7,008 bases of DNA. Origin: JADIYM01 sp964641945 (GTDB lineage Bacteria; Acidobacteriota; Blastocatellia; UBA7656; JADIYM01). The stretch is from positions 1-7,008 of the forward strand of contig CAZXLQ010000270.1 in the NCBI GenBank assembly GCA_964641945.1, in the 5' to 3' direction. The notes below the pieces were generated by a model that worked only from the letters and a program-made list of their open reading frames with translations, was not told where the DNA came from and searched no databases. Numbering within the stretch: position 1 is the first letter of the stretch; each line of letters starts with the position of its first letter. Made by a program: the position numbers and the translations under genes. Positions 4,897 through 7,008 of this stretch are shown here, piece after piece.

Positions 4897-6570
4897 CTAC
4901 CGGACGTCGAGCACGACGGCATTCGAGCGCGCGCCGTCGCGGATGACACGAATTCGGTTCGGTCCCGGATTGAGACCGAGCTCGCCGGCCGGCCGGCGGA
5001 TGCGGATCTTCCGGCGAGTGACGGCGCCGTCGGCCGGAGTGGCGATCCCGTTGATCTCGACGGCGACGGACACGCCATCGAGGTGAAGGCCGCGAATGGT
5101 CAGCTTCCGCCCGTTGTAGGTCACCGACCTGACAACGGGTCCGTCGACATCGCCTTCCGCGAATCCACTGTCGGTCGCGAGAGATTCGTTTCCGGCCGAA
5201 TCGCGAGCGACCACTGAGGCCGTGACGGCGGACGGCCAGTCGTCGAGTCCCGCAATAGTGAATTCGTATGGAGCGATGCGCTCGCCCGATAGCTCGACAT
5301 CGCGTAGTTCAGAATGCAAGAGGGTGCCGTCCGCGTCGAGAAGCATGATGCGAATCGACGAGGCGTCGCCCTCGATGTCGTGGATCCGGCCACGAAGCGT
5401 CAGGATGGAGCCGTCGAGCTCGCTGTCGATGGTCACGAACGGCGCAGATTCGCGGGGAGCGCCAACGCGACGATAACCCATCGCCCGGAGTGCCTCGACA
5501 TCGTTCGCCGTGACGTCGAGCAGGAGGCCGAGCCGTTGCTGCGGATCCATGATGCCCAGTCGTGTGCCGGTCAGCGTGTCGTCCTTCCAGTGATCACCCG
5601 AGAATCCGTCGCCACCGGTCAGGTTGAGGCGCGCCGTCGAGAGCGCCAGCTCGGGCCCGTTGGAGAAATGCACCTGCTCGCCTCCTGCGGTGAGAATCCG
5701 GGGCGCGGTCGTGAAGTTTGCGCGGTCTATGCCGGGCCGGAACCGGAACACATCGAAGGCGCTGAACGTCAGGGGACTACTCGGGTTCGTCTCTGTCGAC
5801 CCGCATCGCGTCGTGAAGCCGAGAATGTGGCCGATCTCGTGCAGGGCGACGCCGACGAAATCGACACTGTTCGGCGCGATGCCGTCGTCGGGATCGAAGT
5901 CCCACGGCGCCGTGTTGATGATCTCGATGGACGGCGGCGGGCCATAGAGGCTTGCTTCCGCCTCCGGGTCGGTAATGGACGGCAAGAGGCCGGCGACCCG
6001 GAGCACGGCGGACGGCATGACGAAAGTGTCGGTGGGCCCGAGGTCGGTCGGCACAGCCTCTTCGGGAAGGCTCGCAAAGAGGGCAAGGTCGCGACCGGAA
6101 TGTGCGGAATCGAAGAGCGCGGCGCGCCAGGCGCCATACTCGCCCCGGCCGATCAGTGGCTGGATGCTCGCGCGCCCGAGGGGCAAGGTGCTACCGGACA
6201 CGGTCGGACCGTAGTGGACATCGAGGACGAGCGTGATGGGCTGCGGCGCTTCGACGAGCGAGCACCAGATCTCGACCGCGCGAATGAACGCGGCGCGTGC
6301 CTCCGGAGAATTGTCAAATCCCGCGTCGAATCGGACTTCGATCGTGAGGGTACCCAGCCCGCGCACGACAGCAACGGAGCTTGGCACGAAGTCACGAACG
6401 GCGCCGGCAGCTTCGGAGTCGGATTCGTCGACGAACGCGAGAAGGACCGGACGCTGGCGGTCGGCCGCAATCTGGCGCGGCACGGAGTAGCGTGCCGGAG
6501 GAAGCGGCGAGGCCGCGGCAGAGACTGCGACGACGAGAAGGCATGCGGCGAGCGGGATGGTGACATTCAT
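4897..6570 (-). CDS. Secreted zinc metalloprotease with Ig-like and IPT/TIG-like C-terminal domains
   Basis: This 557-residue protein begins with a hydrophobic signal peptide, MNVTIPLAACLLVVAVSAAA, with likely cleavage near residue 20. The catalytic domain runs from about 70 to 370 and contains HEIGHILGF (244-252), in which His244 and His248 bind zinc and Glu245 is the catalytic base. The classic third metzincin ligand at position 254 is Thr. A distal candidate is His327 in GDHW, followed 14 residues later by a Met-turn-like LGIMDP (338-343), an order seen in leishmanolysin-type (M8) enzymes. Two beta-sandwich-like domains follow, at about 377-475 (Ig/cadherin-like, with VVARDSAGN) and 477-557 (IPT/TIG-like, with SVTYNGRKLTIRG). 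It is expected to be exported; the substrate is unknown. The ATG at 6570 has GGTGG 5 nt upstream. ATG 6582 would add four residues. Longer starts would bury the signal peptide. It resembles secreted putative metalloproteases that I know only as uncharacterised families. Confidence 0.85.
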   Translation of the reverse strand: MNVTIPLAACLLVVAVSAAASPLPPARYSVPRQIAADRQRPVLLAFVDESDSEAAGAVRDFVPSSVAVVRGLGTLTIEVRFDAGFDNSPEARAAFIRAVEIWCSLVEAPQPITLVLDVHYGPTVSGSTLPLGRASIQPLIGRGEYGAWRAALFDSAHSGRDLALFASLPEEAVPTDLGPTDTFVMPSAVLRVAGLLPSITDPEAEASLYGPPPSIEIINTAPWDFDPDDGIAPNSVDFVGVALHEIGHILGFTTRCGSTETNPSSPLTFSAFDVFRFRPGIDRANFTTAPRILTAGGEQVHFSNGPELALSTARLNLTGGDGFSGDHWKDDTLTGTRLGIMDPQQRLGLLLDVTANDVEALRAMGYRRVGAPRESAPFVTIDSELDGSILTLRGRIHDIEGDASSIRIMLLDADGTLLHSELRDVELSGERIAPYEFTIAGLDDWPSAVTASVVARDSAGNESLATDSGFAEGDVDGPVVRSVTYNGRKLTIRGLHLDGVSVAVEINGIATPADGAVTRRKIRIRRPAGELGLNPGPNRIRVIRDGARSNAVVLDVR

Positions 6571-6636
6571 GAAAGCCACCATCTGCTCAGACGAGTTGAA
6601 GGCGCAATGAACAACCCTGAAAAAGGTTGAATCACG
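6571..6636. other. Short divergent gap upstream of the protease gene
   Basis: This lower-GC stretch lies between the protease start and the nucleotidyltransferase remnant, and should carry the protease promoter on the minus strand. CAACC (6612-6616) and GGTTG (6625-6629) form a small inverted repeat around an A-rich loop. I found no confident -10/-35 pair. Confidence 0.35.
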
Positions 6637-6906
6637 ATGAAAATCCGAGGGTGCCGCACATCGAGCAGTTGCTTGAGTCGCACGGTCTGCCATAGCACCG
6701 CGAGTAATGTTGCCCCCATTGCTGAATTCGACCCAGGCACATCCATTTCGATCTTCCGGCAATTGGACATCGAGGCCGAGTCTTCGACTTGGTTCGGGCG
6801 GCCCTTCGACCTGCTCACGGAAGGCGCGGTGGGGCGCGGCCGCAACGCCTTGCCTCGCGACGAGGTGCTTTCGACGCCGTCGCTTGTCTATGCTCGGCAG
6901 GAGTGA
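6637..6906 (+). pseudogene. Decayed MNT-type nucleotidyltransferase (antitoxin-like) remnant
   Basis: The 89-codon frame ends in sequence typical of small MNT-domain nucleotidyltransferases: EFDPGTSISIF (30-40), FGRPFDLLT (53-61) and PRDEVLSTPSLVYAR (73-87). In intact relatives EFDPG directly follows the catalytic SDxDLLV motif. Here the aligned residues are SNVAPIA (23-29), so both catalytic aspartates are lost (Asn24, Ala26). LSR (13-15) stands where GSR is expected. The N-terminal helix that normally precedes GS is mostly missing, with a stop just upstream at 6628-6630 and only a poor ribosome binding site. The C-terminal half is well kept. Members of this family often pair with HEPN toxins, but no HEPN gene is visible in the 100 nt that follow. 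I read it as a pseudogene; a catalytically dead small protein is the alternative. Confidence 0.55.
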
Positions 6907-6948
6907 CGGGACGAACGTGCGCCGGGTCTCCCGCCTCTTCTTCTTGCT

Positions 6949-6986
6949 GATCTGTGTGAGTCTGAATTGATCTGTTCGATCTGCGG
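6949..6986 (+). repeat. Short degenerate tandem repeat, GATCTG core
   Basis: Four units with core GATCTG or GAGTCTG begin at 6949, 6958, 6969 and 6978, giving periods of 9, 11 and 9 nt. They lie in the non-coding tail of the window. It is a short array and may be chance or a fragment of a dispersed intergenic repeat. Confidence 0.4.
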
Positions 6987-7008
6987 TCGCTTACGGCGTT
7001 GCCGCATC

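Noticed and set aside
5314..6630. 438-codon open frame on the plus strand
   Set aside because: It is antisense to the metalloprotease, rich in Arg, Glu and Gly, and has no domain. It is a GC-rich shadow of the protease frame.
6618..6696. Third-frame stretch reading HIEQLLESHGLP before a TAG
   Set aside because: It looks a little like the N-terminal helix of a nucleotidyltransferase and could signal a frameshift. However, it overlaps the same bases as the better LSRTVCHSTA alignment in the main frame, so it is probably chance.
6571..6762. 64-residue N-terminal extension of the metalloprotease from a TTG
   Set aside because: It would bury the hydrophobic signal peptide that begins at 6570 and overlap the nucleotidyltransferase remnant. 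The extension has no family-like sequence.
6907..7008. HEPN toxin partner or tRNA after the nucleotidyltransferase remnant
   Set aside because: All plus-strand frames close quickly, no HEPN-like helix or Rx4-6H motif appears, and no cloverleaf could be drawn.

Overview
The window is GC-rich, densely coded bacterial chromosome. Its gene content is a membrane-anchored cyclophilin, a DUF1579-like protein, an ABC-2 exporter, a Ca2+/Na+ exchanger and a secreted metalloprotease with Ig/IPT-like tails. GTG starts are frequent. This would suit a soil or sediment lineage such as Acidobacteriota, but the sequence alone does not fix the phylum.

Layout. 1-341 (minus) is the N-terminal part of a DUF1579-like protein that runs off the left edge. 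342-666 is a divergent intergenic region holding two inverted copies of a 44-nt REP-like palindromic unit and a possible sigma70 promoter. 667-1407 (plus) is an anchored periplasmic cyclophilin. A 54-nt convergent gap with hairpins follows. 1462-4816 (minus) is a tight cluster, read from right to left: ABC ATPase, two ABC-2 permeases and a CaCA-family exchanger. A 24-codon ORF bridges the second permease and the exchanger. 4897-6570 (minus) is a secreted zinc metalloprotease whose zinc site looks leishmanolysin-like. 6637-6906 (plus) is a decayed MNT-type nucleotidyltransferase remnant, and the last 100 nt hold only a short degenerate tandem repeat.

How the genes relate. The ATPase and two permeases overlap or nearly abut and should form one exporter. 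Its gene order and protein sizes recall the mycobacterial Rv2688c-Rv2687c-Rv2686c exporter. The Ca2+ exchanger lies downstream on the same strand and may be translationally coupled through the 24-codon ORF. The protease is upstream on the same strand with an 80-nt gap and could be cotranscribed or independent. No defence island, CRISPR array, RNA gene or complete mobile element was seen. The least ordinary items are the REP-like inverted pair with a compensated stem pair, the eroded nucleotidyltransferase, the stop-interrupted upstream extension of the exchanger gene, and the protease zinc site.
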